64,000 bases of DNA from Acidiluteibacter ferrifornacis (GCF_009909615.1 NZ_WWNE01000004.1:62001-126000); one strand, 5' to 3'; positions 1 through 9,546 are shown, counted from the first letter of the stretch. The notes: generated by a model from the letters alone, not told the origin. A program made the numbers and translations.

Positions 1-171
1 AGGCATTTCAATGTCTAAAAACAAAAGGTCAATCTCATTGTTACTCAAAACTTGCAGAGCATCGGTCACATGCTCACATGAAGCAACTAGCTCCAAAGTT
101 CCTGTTTTTTCTATTAATTTTTCGAGCGCGAGTCTCGAAACTTGGTCGTCATCTAGTATTAGGCAATTCAT
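1..171 (-). CDS. LytTR-type response regulator, receiver start (partial)
   Basis: Reading the minus strand from the ATG at 171 gives 57 codons that run off the left edge. The fragment opens with a short hydrophobic strand followed by three acidic residues (LILDDD), the metal-binding acidic cluster of a receiver domain. It ends in LLFLDIEMP, where the Asp is the expected phosphorylation site. The LDIEMP form is commonest in LytTR-family regulators (AgrA/LytR type), so a C-terminal LytTR DNA-binding domain is inferred but lies outside the window. It is divergent from the DUF547 gene. Family assignment to a receiver is firm; the output domain is a guess. Confidence 0.8.
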   Translation of the reverse strand, partial: MNCLILDDDQVSRLALEKLIEKTGTLELVASCEHVTDALQVLSNNEIDLLFLDIEMP

Positions 172-265
172 ACATTAGGTTTTTAACTGCAATTGCAAAT
201 TTTACGTAAATTGCGGAAAGAAATGTTTATTTCTTGATTTGAGCAAATTTAAACCATTATTTCTC

Positions 266-982
266 ATGAAAAAATTTTCCGGAAGTCTTTTGCTTTTTGT
301 ATTAATGATCTTTCTTGTTAAAGGAAGCTATTCAATTAACCACAGTAGCTTTAGTAAAGTGCTTGCTAAGTATGTTACTGTTAATGGAGACGTCAACTAT
401 AAAGCTTTGTCGTCGAATAGGTCAGATTTGGATAATTATTTAAAGTTTCTTCAGGCTAATCCTCCAAAAGAAAGCTGGGCCAAGAATGAAAAAATGGCGT
501 ATTGGATTAATGCGTATAACGCTTTCACTATCGATCTTATTCTTCAACATTATCCATTAAAGAGTATCATGGAAATAAATAATGGTAAACCTTGGGATTT
601 AAATTTTATAACAATAGGAAATGTCAAGTATTCATTGAATCATATTGAACATGAAATATTAAGAAAAGATTTCAATGACCCGAGAATTCATTTTGCTGTC
701 AACTGTGCATCTGTTTCTTGTCCTAAACTCCTAAATGTTGCTTATGAAGCAACGACGCTCTCCATACAGTTAGATGCTTCTGCAAAAAACTTTATTAATA
801 ATGAGCAGAAAAATCGCCTTACTCCTGGTGCGATTGATATTTCAAAAATATTTGATTGGTTTGCCGATGATTTTAGAACTTATGGTGGAGTAATTCCGTT
901 TATTAACAAATTTGCTTCTGTTAAAGTGAGTCCTGATGCAAAGGTAAAGTACAAAGAATATAATTGGAATCTCAACGAATAA
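266..982 (+). CDS. DUF547 domain protein, secreted
   Basis: About 238 residues with a signal peptide (MKKFSG then a leucine-rich core). The family signature is clear: a segment with AYWINAYNAFTI, and later HFAVNCASVSCPKL, where the paired Cys are characteristic. DUF547 proteins have no established biochemical role. I chose the ATG at 266 rather than the upstream TTG at 239 because the signal peptide begins there. The next gene starts one base after this stop, so the two are co-transcribed. DUF547 genes are often found beside TIGR04282 glycosyltransferases, as here, which hints at a shared pathway (see findings). Family high confidence, function unknown. Confidence 0.88.
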   Translation: MKKFSGSLLLFVLMIFLVKGSYSINHSSFSKVLAKYVTVNGDVNYKALSSNRSDLDNYLKFLQANPPKESWAKNEKMAYWINAYNAFTIDLILQHYPLKSIMEINNGKPWDLNFITIGNVKYSLNHIEHEILRKDFNDPRIHFAVNCASVSCPKLLNVAYEATTLSIQLDASAKNFINNEQKNRLTPGAIDISKIFDWFADDFRTYGGVIPFINKFASVKVSPDAKVKYKEYNWNLNE

Positions 983-983
983 A

Positions 984-1595
984 ATGAGTAACGGCTTAAT
1001 TATTTTTATAAAAAATCCTGAAATAGGTAAAGTTAAAACGAGACTTGCAAAAACAATAGGAAATCAAAAGGCGTTGGAGGTATACCAGCTTCTTCAAGAA
1101 AGAACTAAAAAAGTATCGTTGGGTGTAAATGCCCGACGATTTTTATTTTATTCTAATTCAATTGCTCAAAACGATGGATGGATTGAACAAGAGTTTGAAA
1201 AGTTGCTACAAGCAGACGGTAATTTAGGAGAGCGAATGATTGATGCCTTTCGTGCTGCGTTTGCCGCTGGTATGGAAAAAGCAATAATTATTGGAAGCGA
1301 TTGCTTTGATATTACTCCTGAATTAATAGAATTGGCTTATCAAAAATTAAATAATGCCGATGTTGTAATAGGTCCAGCAAATGATGGAGGCTATTATTTA
1401 ATTGGAATGAAAAATGTAGATGTCGGATTGTTTCAAGATATAGAATGGAGCACAGAGTCAGTTTTTCGAGATACCGTATCAAAGGTAAAAAAAGCAGCGT
1501 TTACTTATGAAACGCTTCCTACGCTAATTGATATAGATACAGAAGATGATTTGAAGGCTTCCTCCTTTAATCTGAGGCTTCTTTCGTTGACTTAA
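984..1595 (+). CDS. TIGR04282 (DUF2064) glycosyltransferase, arsenosugar-cluster type
   Basis: A 203-residue nucleotidyl/glycosyl-transferase fold protein. The N-terminal KNPEIGKVKTRLAKTIG resembles the nucleotide-binding loop of CofC/GT2-like enzymes; the IGSDCFDIT segment carries the metal-binding Asp, and NDGGYYLIGM is the family's C-terminal signature. TIGR04282 members are named for their association with radical SAM arsenosugar biosynthesis (ArsS) and are proposed to glycosylate the arsenosugar; the actual substrate has not been shown for most of them. It starts one base after the DUF547 stop and is followed by purine nucleoside phosphorylase. No ArsS or ArsM is in the window, so substrate remains open. 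Confidence 0.85.
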   Translation: MSNGLIIFIKNPEIGKVKTRLAKTIGNQKALEVYQLLQERTKKVSLGVNARRFLFYSNSIAQNDGWIEQEFEKLLQADGNLGERMIDAFRAAFAAGMEKAIIIGSDCFDITPELIELAYQKLNNADVVIGPANDGGYYLIGMKNVDVGLFQDIEWSTESVFRDTVSKVKKAAFTYETLPTLIDIDTEDDLKASSFNLRLLSLT

Positions 1596-1619
1596 GCTAT
1601 TAATTTGTATTAACTTTGC
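1587..1619 (+). promoter_or_regulatory. Bacteroidota promoter before purine nucleoside phosphorylase
   Basis: TAACTTTGC at 1611-1619 matches the Bacteroidota -7 box (TAnnTTTG, with the following pyrimidine). TTGA at 1587-1590, 20 bp upstream, is a partial match to the -33 TTTG. The predicted start lies about 25 bp before the ATG at 1649. This suggests the phosphorylase can be transcribed on its own. Confidence 0.6.
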
Positions 1620-1648
1620 TCCCTATTTTATTTAAAAAAAGAAAGAGA

Positions 1649-2464
1649 ATGACATTGGATCAAATCAAAGAAGCAGCTAACTATATTAAAAGTAAGGGAG
1701 TAGATCAGCCGCAATATGGGATTGTTTTAGGAACTGGTTTAGGAAATTTAGTAACTAAAATCGAGAAAATTTTCGAGATTGATTATGCAGACATACCACA
1801 TTTCCCAGTTTCAACAGTAGAATCTCATCATGGAAAATTAATCTATGGTTTGATTGAAGGAAAAAAAGTGCTAGCTATGCAAGGTCGTTTTCATTTTTAT
1901 GAAGGATATACCATGCAGCAAATTACCTTTCCAATTCGGGTAATGAAGCTTTTAGAAGTGGAGCGTCTATTGATTTCTAATGCTGCAGGAACTGTAAACC
2001 CAGACTTTAAAAAGGGAACTTTAATGTTAATTGATGATCATATTAATATGTTGCCTGCGAATCCATTAACTGGAAAAAACTTGGATGATTTAGGGCCAAG
2101 ATTTCCGGATATGAGCCAACCATATGACTCAAAAATGAATGGAGAATTGGAACGTATTGCGAAAGACTTAGGAATTACACTTCACAAGGGGGTCTATACC
2201 CCAGTAGCTGGTCCAAATCTAGAAACTAGAGCAGAATATAGATTTTTAAGAACTATTGGAAGCGATGCTGTTGGAATGTCTACGGTACCTGAAGTTATTG
2301 TAGCCAATCACATGGGATTACCATGTGTAGCAATCTCTGTATTAACAGATGAGTGCGATCCTGATAATTTGCACCCAGTTTCAATTGCTGAAATATTAGA
2401 AATTGCAGGTAAGGCAGAAAAAGACCTTACGAAACTATATGTAGAATTGATAAAAAGAGGTTAG
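1649..2464 (+). CDS. Purine nucleoside phosphorylase (type I)
   Basis: About 271 residues, the normal length of trimeric PNP. It cleaves purine ribonucleosides with phosphate to free base and ribose-1-phosphate in the cytoplasm. Visible family motifs are VLGTGLGNL near the N-terminus (phosphate loop), STVESHHGKL, the FHFYEGY segment, ISNAAGTVNP, and VYTPVAGPNLETRAEYR followed by GSDAVGMSTVPEV in the base-binding region. The ATG at 1649 is preferred over TTG at 1616 because a purine-rich AAAGAGA lies just before it and a -7 box overlaps the upstream region. It converges with the GH113-like gene, three bases apart. Confidence 0.93.
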   Translation: MTLDQIKEAANYIKSKGVDQPQYGIVLGTGLGNLVTKIEKIFEIDYADIPHFPVSTVESHHGKLIYGLIEGKKVLAMQGRFHFYEGYTMQQITFPIRVMKLLEVERLLISNAAGTVNPDFKKGTLMLIDDHINMLPANPLTGKNLDDLGPRFPDMSQPYDSKMNGELERIAKDLGITLHKGVYTPVAGPNLETRAEYRFLRTIGSDAVGMSTVPEVIVANHMGLPCVAISVLTDECDPDNLHPVSIAEILEIAGKAEKDLTKLYVELIKRG

Positions 2465-2467
2465 ATA

Positions 2468-3478
2468 TTATTCTCTATAATATTGTTTGATTACCGATAT
2501 AGCCGGCTTGTTTTGAGGAGTGAATCCACTATTTTCAATTCCGCCGGCTTTTTCGTTGTTATAAAACCACTTCCATAGAAAACCACCAGCGACGTAATCT
2601 TCGGACCAAAAGGTTTCGTAGAATGCACTCAGTGCATTGCTTTGAACTTTAAAGTTTATTCCTTTTTCTGAAGAAGATTCCCATGGTTTATGAGCAGCAT
2701 AATTCATACTTCTGTAACCATATTCGGTGAATAGTATCGGAAGTTTATATCTTGCTGAAAATGTTTTCAATTTTGATTGAGTCACCTTCATGCCATTCAT
2801 GAGTTCCTCAATGCTTGGTTGACGTTCTGCTGAAGCAGGGAAATAGGCGTCTATGCCAATGTAATCAAGTTGGTTCCAAAATGGGGTGTTTTGATACTCA
2901 TCCCAATTGGCTGCATAGGTGAGTTTGCCCTTATAAATTTTTTTAATTGATTGTATGAGTTGTTCCCAGAAGGCGGGTCGTTTATTAATGAAATTTTGAA
3001 GTTCGGTGCCTATGCAAAAAATATCTACTTTTTCTTGGGCAGCAATGGTTGCAAAACTTAACACAAAATTCTGGTAATCTGATTCAAATTTTGACCACTC
3101 AGCTGCTGATTTGAAAACTAGATCCCCGGTGTATTCCCCTCGTTTAATCCAAATTTGTGGTTTTAAGAGAACCTTTTGGTTCTGAAATTTTGCCATCCGA
3201 ATGGTGGATATTACACCTTCGCTTTTTTCTCCCCACCATTGCTTCTCGTGATTAAAATATAAGGAAGGGTTGGAGTTTCCATAACAAAAAGCAAAGGGCA
3301 TTATGGCTAAGGAATTTGACCCTGTTTCTTCAATTAGGATTTTGATGGGTAAACTGTCAATTTTAACTGGAGGAGCAACAAAGCTAATTCCGTTAAATCG
3401 TTCGATTATGGGCTTATTATTTTTGATACAAGCGTTTAAGCAAATTACTATCAGTGAAAAAAGGAGCGATTTAATCAT
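2468..3478 (-). CDS. GH113-like glycoside hydrolase lipoprotein
   Basis: About 336 residues starting with a lipoprotein signal (hydrophobic core, then LNAC, lipidated Cys at residue 17). The body looks like the TIM-barrel of glycoside hydrolase family 113, known for beta-mannanases: IGTEL places the expected acid/base at Glu159, and LFTEYGYRS places the expected nucleophile at Glu252, both at strand ends. Length is typical. The start at 3478 is chosen from the lipoprotein signal; in-frame ATGs 5' of it would spoil that signal. No SusC/SusD or other carbohydrate genes adjoin it, so it is not in a recognisable polysaccharide locus. Exact substrate is not deducible. Confidence 0.75.
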   Translation of the reverse strand: MIKSLLFSLIVICLNACIKNNKPIIERFNGISFVAPPVKIDSLPIKILIEETGSNSLAIMPFAFCYGNSNPSLYFNHEKQWWGEKSEGVISTIRMAKFQNQKVLLKPQIWIKRGEYTGDLVFKSAAEWSKFESDYQNFVLSFATIAAQEKVDIFCIGTELQNFINKRPAFWEQLIQSIKKIYKGKLTYAANWDEYQNTPFWNQLDYIGIDAYFPASAERQPSIEELMNGMKVTQSKLKTFSARYKLPILFTEYGYRSMNYAAHKPWESSSEKGINFKVQSNALSAFYETFWSEDYVAGGFLWKWFYNNEKAGGIENSGFTPQNKPAISVIKQYYRE

Positions 3479-3566
3479 GTTTAAAATTAATAAAATGCAA
3501 TCGAAGTAGAACATTTTTAATGCTTGGCACAATTTTTATAATATTGCAAGTAAATTCACAACCTGA

Positions 3567-4946
3567 ATGACCAAACAATTTCTATACACCACATTAATCA
3601 GTTGCTTTTTATTTACGCAGGCTTGCTCTGGGACCAAAAAGTATGCGAAGCAGGCTCAGGCTTATCAAGAGGCAGGTTTGTACAAAGATGCTGCAGCTAG
3701 TTATTTAGAGTCTCTTCGTAGAGATCCAACTAATCTAGATGCTCGGGTGGGTTTAAGGCTAAATGGAGCCAGAGTATTTGGAGATTATTTAGATGATTTT
3801 TTTAAAGCTAAGGCGATAGGAGATACTCGTAAGGCTGTATATACATACATTGAGGCCAAAAGATATGCAGAAACGCTTGGGATGTATAACATTCAGGTGG
3901 ATGAACCGAGTTATATAAAAAGTGATTTTGAAAGTTTAAAAGAGGAGTATTTAACTGGTCTTTACAATGATGGAAAAATGCTGTTAGGAAAGGGAGATTT
4001 TAATGCAGCTAAGAGTAAGTTGAGTGAGATAACTAGTATCGATGAAGAATACAAAGATGCAAAGGAGCTTGAGAAAATTGCTATTATTGAACCATTATAT
4101 CTCCAAGCTGAGCAGGCATTTCAGCAAGATAAGTTTGTGAAAGCGTATAACCTCTTAAACCAAGTTGGAGTGTATGATAATTCCTATAAGGAAAGTATTC
4201 ATATAAAAGAGCAATGCCTAGAATTAGGAACTTATACAGTTGCGCTATTGTCTTTTAGTAATGCTACTACTGATCAGGCTATAAGTCATAAAATTCAAGC
4301 CAATTTATTGTCATCTTTAGCCAATAACAATAATCCGTTTATTAAAATTATTGATCGAGAGAACATGGAAGCTTTATTGGCTCAACAAAAACTAAACTTA
4401 TCTGGAGCAATTGATGAAAAGACGGCTGCAACTGCAGGAGATTTATTAGGAGCAAAGGCGGTTTTAACAGGTAAAGTGATTGAATATTCAGCTAATCCTG
4501 GAAAGATGCAAGTATACGACCGTTCAGGTTTTGAAGCATACGGTGTAAAACAATTCAATAAAGTAACTCAAAAAGATGAGGTGGTGACCAAGTATAAAAA
4601 GACTTCATATACAGAGTATTATCAAAAGAATGAAGTAAAGTTGGCATATCAAGTTCAATTAACTTCACTTCAAACAGGAGAGATATTGTTTTCTAAATTT
4701 TTTGATCAAACCACTGGGGATGCAATGCACTTTGCAGTATACGAAGGGGACTCCAGGAACTTATATCCTGAGGCCAACGGTGCAGTAAGTTTTAATAAAA
4801 ATGAGCGAAATCAATTGAATCAACTATTGAATGCTAAAAGAGAGATTAGTGGAACAAATGAGTTGACGAATAGTTTGCTAAATAGTTCTACCTCGGTTTT
4901 TTCAAGAGATATAATTACAAACCTTCAGAAATATATAAGCGAATGA
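3567..4946 (+). CDS. CsgG-like lipoprotein with N-terminal helical repeats
   Basis: 459 residues. The lipoprotein signal ends at a Cys in TQAC. Residues about 25-215 are helical and TPR-like (repeats such as AGLYKDAAASYLESLRRDP, GDFNAAKSKL, DKFVKAYNLL). From about residue 220 the sequence matches the CsgG/FlgO fold: a YTVALLSFSN strand, then IIDRENMEALLAQQ, then AGDLLGAKAVLTGKVIEY. CsgG forms the outer-membrane curli export pore; FlgO and other relatives are periplasmic or outer-membrane lipoproteins without known export function. Its stop overlaps the next ATG by four bases (ATGA), so it is translationally coupled to the LPP20-like lipoprotein. CsgA, CsgB, CsgE and CsgF genes are not seen. 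Confidence 0.78.
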   Translation: MTKQFLYTTLISCFLFTQACSGTKKYAKQAQAYQEAGLYKDAAASYLESLRRDPTNLDARVGLRLNGARVFGDYLDDFFKAKAIGDTRKAVYTYIEAKRYAETLGMYNIQVDEPSYIKSDFESLKEEYLTGLYNDGKMLLGKGDFNAAKSKLSEITSIDEEYKDAKELEKIAIIEPLYLQAEQAFQQDKFVKAYNLLNQVGVYDNSYKESIHIKEQCLELGTYTVALLSFSNATTDQAISHKIQANLLSSLANNNNPFIKIIDRENMEALLAQQKLNLSGAIDEKTAATAGDLLGAKAVLTGKVIEYSANPGKMQVYDRSGFEAYGVKQFNKVTQKDEVVTKYKKTSYTEYYQKNEVKLAYQVQLTSLQTGEILFSKFFDQTTGDAMHFAVYEGDSRNLYPEANGAVSFNKNERNQLNQLLNAKREISGTNELTNSLLNSSTSVFSRDIITNLQKYISE

Positions 4947-6310
4947 AAAAGTATTTATTTTATTCTTTAACTTTTTTTATGCTAATCGCTTGTAATAATA
5001 AAAAGAAGGTGGTTGAGGAGACTACTCTACCCAAACCTTCGTGGATTAGCGATCGCCCGATTACTGATATGTATTATATAGGCATTGGTTCTGCGACAAT
5101 GGAGGAAGGGACTAATTTTATTGAATCTGCAAAGAATAATGCATTAAATGATTTAGCCTCAGAGATTAAGGTTAGTTTAGAGTCAAATACGGTTTACTAT
5201 CAGAATGAATCTAATAAGACCTTTAATGAGGATTTTAGGTCGACGATTAAGACTTCTATTGCAGCCGATTTAGAGGGCTATTCATTAATTGATTCATGGC
5301 AAGGTCAAAATAAGTACTGGGTGTATTATAGGTTGTCTAAAGCTGAGTATTTTGAGCAAGTTGAAAGAAAGAGATTGGCAGCTAAAAAGGCAGGGGAGGA
5401 GTTTTACAGACTAGGAATTGAAGCAGCCGAGAAGGGAGATGTGATTCTTTCAATTAATCATTACTTTGACGCGATTTCTGCAATAAAGAATTATGGGCCT
5501 AGTGCAATTGAAGTGTTGAGTGGTGGTCAATTCGTGTTTCTTGACCATTTAATAATGTCTGCTCTGCAGAGTTTGTTAGTTGATATCGAAATAGATAATA
5601 GTGAGCGGCCTGCTGCGTTAAGTTATTTTAATGGATTTAAAACGTATTATCCATTGCTAATTAAAAGAAAAGGGAGAATGATCACTGGGCTTCCATTGGA
5701 GTCTACCTATTTTAATCAATATGGTGAGATTACTGAACAATATGTTACGAATGAATATGGGAAAGCCAATGTAAGTTTAGCAGCTACTGATATAAAAGTA
5801 CCAAACGTGAGCAATGTGGTTAAGGTTAACATTTTCGCAATTGCTAAGAATAGAGTTGATGCAGAATTTTTAAACGCAAAACTTGCCAATTTGGTGTATC
5901 CAAGAATGGAGCTAATCGTAAACGTAGAACGTCCAAAATTATTTGTTGATGCAACAGAGAAGGAGTTTGGGAAAAGGAGAAGTGGAGAGCAGCTTTCTGG
6001 AATACTAGTGTCAGAATTGGTAAAGGAGGGAATTCAAATTGTAGATAAAAAGGAAAAAGCTGATCTTTTACTAGAGCTGGTTTCAGATACAAAATTTCAA
6101 AGTAAGGATGAAAACTTTACGGTGGTAGTATTAAATTACAACATTAATTTATCTGAGGTGAAGTCTAAGAAGTCAATTTATTCCGGTGCAGACGGTCCAA
6201 TAAAAGGTGTCAACCTTGATGAGGCGAGGGCATCTGTAAAGGCATATGAAAAAGCTGAAGCTGAAATGTATAGAAAGTTGGTGCCAAAATTAAAAGAAGC
6301 CATATTGTAA
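4943..6310 (+). CDS. LPP20-like lipoprotein (long)
   Basis: 455 residues with a lipoprotein signal (LIAC, Cys at about residue 17). Residues about 33-145 resemble the LPP20 domain: PSWISDRP, then YYIGIGSA, then a helix of alternating Ala/Asp in AKNNALNDLASEIKVSLES, and WVYYRLSKAEYFEQ. The remaining 300 residues include a helical spacer and beta-rich segments I do not recognise. LPP20 was first described as a Helicobacter lipoprotein, and the domain is also found in FlgP of Vibrio and Campylobacter. ATGA overlap with the CsgG-like gene makes coupled expression likely. The precise role is unknown. Confidence 0.72.
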   Translation: MKKYLFYSLTFFMLIACNNKKKVVEETTLPKPSWISDRPITDMYYIGIGSATMEEGTNFIESAKNNALNDLASEIKVSLESNTVYYQNESNKTFNEDFRSTIKTSIAADLEGYSLIDSWQGQNKYWVYYRLSKAEYFEQVERKRLAAKKAGEEFYRLGIEAAEKGDVILSINHYFDAISAIKNYGPSAIEVLSGGQFVFLDHLIMSALQSLLVDIEIDNSERPAALSYFNGFKTYYPLLIKRKGRMITGLPLESTYFNQYGEITEQYVTNEYGKANVSLAATDIKVPNVSNVVKVNIFAIAKNRVDAEFLNAKLANLVYPRMELIVNVERPKLFVDATEKEFGKRRSGEQLSGILVSELVKEGIQIVDKKEKADLLLELVSDTKFQSKDENFTVVVLNYNINLSEVKSKKSIYSGADGPIKGVNLDEARASVKAYEKAEAEMYRKLVPKLKEAIL

Positions 6311-6381
6311 GTTTCAAAATTATAATTCAATTTTGGCACAGTTTCTGAAAAGATAAAAACACAATTATAAATCTAATAACC

Positions 6382-6972
6382 ATGAAAATGAAAATCAAAA
6401 AAGTAGGAGTGATGGCGATTACGGCATTAGCTCTAATGGCGAGTGTAAGTGCTTGTAAGAATAAGGAGAAGATAGCTGAAAGAGAACGTCCTGCTGATGA
6501 AGTATTAGTAAATGTATACTGCTCAGGAGAAGACTATTTTAGTAATAGTAAGTTTTTTAGAGCAAATTCAGTAGGGGAGAGTATGGACCAATCTACTTCT
6601 AAAAAGAAGGCGATGAGTAACGCAAAAGCAGATTTGGCTTCTGCAATTCAAACTACAATAAAAGGAACAATCGATAATTATGTAAACTCTACTGAAGTAA
6701 ATAATGTAGAGCAGTTGGAAGAGCGTTTTGAAGGTTTAACAAGAGAAGTGATTAACCAAGAGCTTGTTGGTACAAAAACTATTTGCGAAAAGGTGACTAA
6801 AACTTCTTCTGGAAACTATAAAACGTATATCGCAATTGAGTTGTCTGGAGACGAAATGGTTTCTAAGATGAATGAGCGTCTTTCTAAAGATGAGATATTA
6901 AAGGTTGATTATGATTACGAGAAATTCAAAAAGACTTTCGAAGAAGAAATGAAAAAACTGGAGAATAGATAA
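6382..6972 (+). CDS. Small LPP20-like lipoprotein
   Basis: 196 residues; lipoprotein signal ending at SVSAC (Cys25). The mature part has SKKKAMSNAKADLASAIQTTIKG, similar to the Ala-rich helix of the long LPP20-like neighbour, and a following strand in YKTYIAIELSGDEM, so it looks like a minimal LPP20 domain with a charged C-terminal tail (many Lys/Glu, likely helical). It lies 71 bp after the long LPP20-like gene in the same direction and is closed by a strong terminator, so the three lipoproteins probably form one transcription unit. A nearby CAATTTTG at 6327 is a possible weak internal -7 box. Confidence 0.65.
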   Translation: MKMKIKKVGVMAITALALMASVSACKNKEKIAERERPADEVLVNVYCSGEDYFSNSKFFRANSVGESMDQSTSKKKAMSNAKADLASAIQTTIKGTIDNYVNSTEVNNVEQLEERFEGLTREVINQELVGTKTICEKVTKTSSGNYKTYIAIELSGDEMVSKMNERLSKDEILKVDYDYEKFKKTFEEEMKKLENR

Positions 6973-6991
6973 AATGATATTTCAATAGCAC

Positions 6992-7030
6992 AAAAAAGGA
7001 GATGGGTTGTAACTCATCTCCTTTTTGTTT
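6992..7030 (+). terminator. Rho-independent terminator after lipoprotein cassette
   Basis: A 12-bp perfect stem (AAAAAGGAGATG at 6993-7004 pairs with CATCTCCTTTTT at 7015-7026). The inner bases GGTT/AACT extend the stem, and a T-rich run follows. It separates the lipoprotein cassette from the RND exporter. Confidence 0.85.
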
Positions 7031-7143
7031 TCTGTCTTATTTAATCGATAGGAAGTCACGTTTTTGTTATATTTAACGATATTTGTCAAACTTTTTTGGA
7101 AAGAGTTTTTCAAAAAACATTTTTAACGCTTAAGCTGTACTTT

Positions 7144-9546
7144 ATGTGGACCAAGTTTGCAGGTCATATTCTTAGAAAGAGGTATTACATTATTGCTTTA
7201 TTAATTGTCATAACCCTGATTATGGGGTTCTTCGCCTCCAAGGTTAAGATGTCCTACGAAATGGCACAAATGCTTCCTGAAACCGACTCTACTTTTCAAG
7301 AGTTTGAATCTTTTAAGGCGCAATTTGGTCAAGAAGGCAGTATCTTGGTCATCGGAATGAAAGATGAACGGCTGTTTGAGCTGGATAATTTTAATAAATG
7401 GTATGACTTAAGTAATGATTTAAGGGAGGTAATAGGAATAGATGAGGTTTTGTCAATTCCTGCTATTGTTGATCTTACAAAGGATTCTAAAGCAAAGAAA
7501 TTTATTCCCGAAAGGGTTTTTAAGTCCCGGCCTGAGTCACAAGAAGAGCTGGATAGCCTCATGAATGTAGTCAGGAATCTGCCATTCTATAACGGATATC
7601 TTTTCAATAACGAGGACGAATTCACTTTAATGGCCTTAACTCTTGATCGAAAGTATTTAGATTCAAAGGACAGAAAAGTTTTAATTGATGAAATGTATAG
7701 CCTAATTCATCAGTTTGAAGATGAGACAGGATTAACTGTTCGTTCTTCTGGACTTCCCTATATTCGATCCAACAATACGACCAAGATTAGTGAAGAGATA
7801 AAGTTGTTTATAGTTCTCGCAATTTTGGTGACGGCAACCATTTTGTTGCTGTTCTTTAGGTCGTTTAAAGCCATGTTCTTCTCAATGCTTATAGTGATGA
7901 TAGGTGTGGTCTGGTCCGTCGGATTTCTAGGAATTTTTGGATTTCAAATAAGTATTTTAACTGCCTTAATCCCTCCTTTGATTATCGTAATTGGAATTCC
8001 CAACTGTATTTTCATCATTAATAAGTACCATCAAGAATATAGTTATCACGGGAATCAAATGAAAGCTCTCAACCGTGTTATTTATAAAATTGGGAATGCT
8101 ATTTTTTTAACCAACACTACAACTGGTTTAGGTTTTGCCACTTTTATATTTACTCAGAGTGCTATCCTAGTTGAATTTGGAATTATAGCATCATTAGGCA
8201 TTCTTTCTGTATTTATTTTGTCAATAACCTTAATGCCAATACTTCAAAGCTTTTTAAAGCCTCCAAGTCAAAGGCATATTAAGCACTTGGAAAGAAAGTG
8301 GGTTTTTATGGTAGTTAATCATTTGATGACTATTGTAATGAAACACCGTAAGGTAGTTTATTTGGTGACAGCGCTTATTATAGTAGTCTCCATTTATGGA
8401 GTCACTAAGATAAAAGTAACTGGAAATATTGCAGACGATTTACCTCGACATGATCCTGTATTTTTGGACTTGAAATTCTTTGAAGGTGAAGTAAAAGGAG
8501 TGCTCCCATTGGAAGTAACGATAGATACTAAAAAGAAGGGAGGAGTATTTAAACTTTCAAATCTTAAAAAGATTGACAAACTTCAAGACTTACTGCATGA
8601 GTATCCAGAATTTTCTAAACCACTTTCAGTGGTAGAAGGATTGAAATTTGCCAAGCAGGCATTTTACGGTGGAGATCCCTCAAAATATACCTTGTTTAAT
8701 AGTCAAGAACAATCTTTTATTGGACCATATTTTAGAGGTGCAGATGAAACCAGTAAGAATTTACTGAAGTCTTATGTTGATAGCACCAACCAAATTACTC
8801 GTATTACTGCTCAAGTGGCAGATGTGGGAACCAATAGGATGGAGGCCATAATGACTGATTTGAAACCTCGAGTAGATTCTATTTTTCCTCCTGATAAATA
8901 TAAAGTATCCTTAACAGGGACTAGTATTGTTTGGTTAAAAGGAACCGAGTATTTGGTCAAAAACCTATTCATTAGTTTGGGGATTGCTATTCTTTTGATT
9001 GCTATCATTATGTCGATTCTATTCTCTTCGGTTCGTATGGTGTTTATGAGTTTAGTTCCAAATTTGCTTCCACTTTTGACCACTGCTGCGATTATGGGAT
9101 ACTTCGGAATCTCCATAAAACCCTCAACTATTCTAATCTTTAGTATTGCTTTTGGAATATCTGTAGATGATACGATTCACTTTTTAGCTAAGTATCGACA
9201 GGAGTTGAAAGCTCACTCCTGGAATATTAAAGAGGCTGCTCTCTTGGCTTTAAAAGAAACTGGTGTCAGTATGATTTATACTTCTATTGTGCTTTTCTTT
9301 GGCTTTGGTGTTTTCGCAGCTTCAGAATTTGGAGGTACTGTAGCTCTTGGTATGTTGGTGTCGCTTACTTTACTAGTTGCGATGTGCTCTAACTTGTTGC
9401 TATTGCCATCTTTAATTCTTAGTTTAGACAAGTGGGTAACAACCAAAGCTTTCGAAAAAGAGTCTTTAATAGAATTAGTTGACGAAGAAGAAGATATTGA
9501 TTTAGAAGGGTTAGAAATAGAATCTCAATCCGATAAAAACGAATAA
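7144..9546 (+). CDS. RND-superfamily MMPL-type exporter
   Basis: About 800 residues with the RND two-fold layout: TM1, a large periplasmic loop, a group of five TM helices around residues 225-385, a second TM helix and loop, and a last cluster of TM helices near the C-terminus. The sequence [17 protein letters not shown] in the second half and [16 protein letters not shown] in the first are the paired TM4-region motifs of MMPL/HAE3-type proteins. This family moves hydrophobic molecules (lipids, hopanoids, sterol-like compounds). The ATG at 7144 is chosen over TTG at 7096 because the first TM helix starts shortly after it. No membrane fusion protein is beside it, as is usual for HAE3. Substrate unknown. 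Confidence 0.85.
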   Translation: MWTKFAGHILRKRYYIIALLIVITLIMGFFASKVKMSYEMAQMLPETDSTFQEFESFKAQFGQEGSILVIGMKDERLFELDNFNKWYDLSNDLREVIGIDEVLSIPAIVDLTKDSKAKKFIPERVFKSRPESQEELDSLMNVVRNLPFYNGYLFNNEDEFTLMALTLDRKYLDSKDRKVLIDEMYSLIHQFEDETGLTVRSSGLPYIRSNNTTKISEEIKLFIVLAILVTATILLLFFRSFKAMFFSMLIVMIGVVWSVGFLGIFGFQISILTALIPPLIIVIGIPNCIFIINKYHQEYSYHGNQMKALNRVIYKIGNAIFLTNTTTGLGFATFIFTQSAILVEFGIIASLGILSVFILSITLMPILQSFLKPPSQRHIKHLERKWVFMVVNHLMTIVMKHRKVVYLVTALIIVVSIYGVTKIKVTGNIADDLPRHDPVFLDLKFFEGEVKGVLPLEVTIDTKKKGGVFKLSNLKKIDKLQDLLHEYPEFSKPLSVVEGLKFAKQAFYGGDPSKYTLFNSQEQSFIGPYFRGADETSKNLLKSYVDSTNQITRITAQVADVGTNRMEAIMTDLKPRVDSIFPPDKYKVSLTGTSIVWLKGTEYLVKNLFISLGIAILLIAIIMSILFSSVRMVFMSLVPNLLPLLTTAAIMGYFGISIKPSTILIFSIAFGISVDDTIHFLAKYRQELKAHSWNIKEAALLALKETGVSMIYTSIVLFFGFGVFAASEFGGTVALGMLVSLTLLVAMCSNLLLLPSLILSLDKWVTTKAFEKESLIELVDEEEDIDLEGLEIESQSDKNE

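Noticed and set aside
3303-3509. Plus-strand 68-codon ORF inside the GH113-like gene region
   Set aside because: It lies wholly antisense to the signal-peptide part of the lipoprotein gene and shows no domain or start context.
3567-4946. Curli export system (csg operon)
   Set aside because: Only a CsgG-like half is seen. CsgA/B/E/F are absent, and LPP20-like partners point to a FlgO/FlgP-type setting instead.
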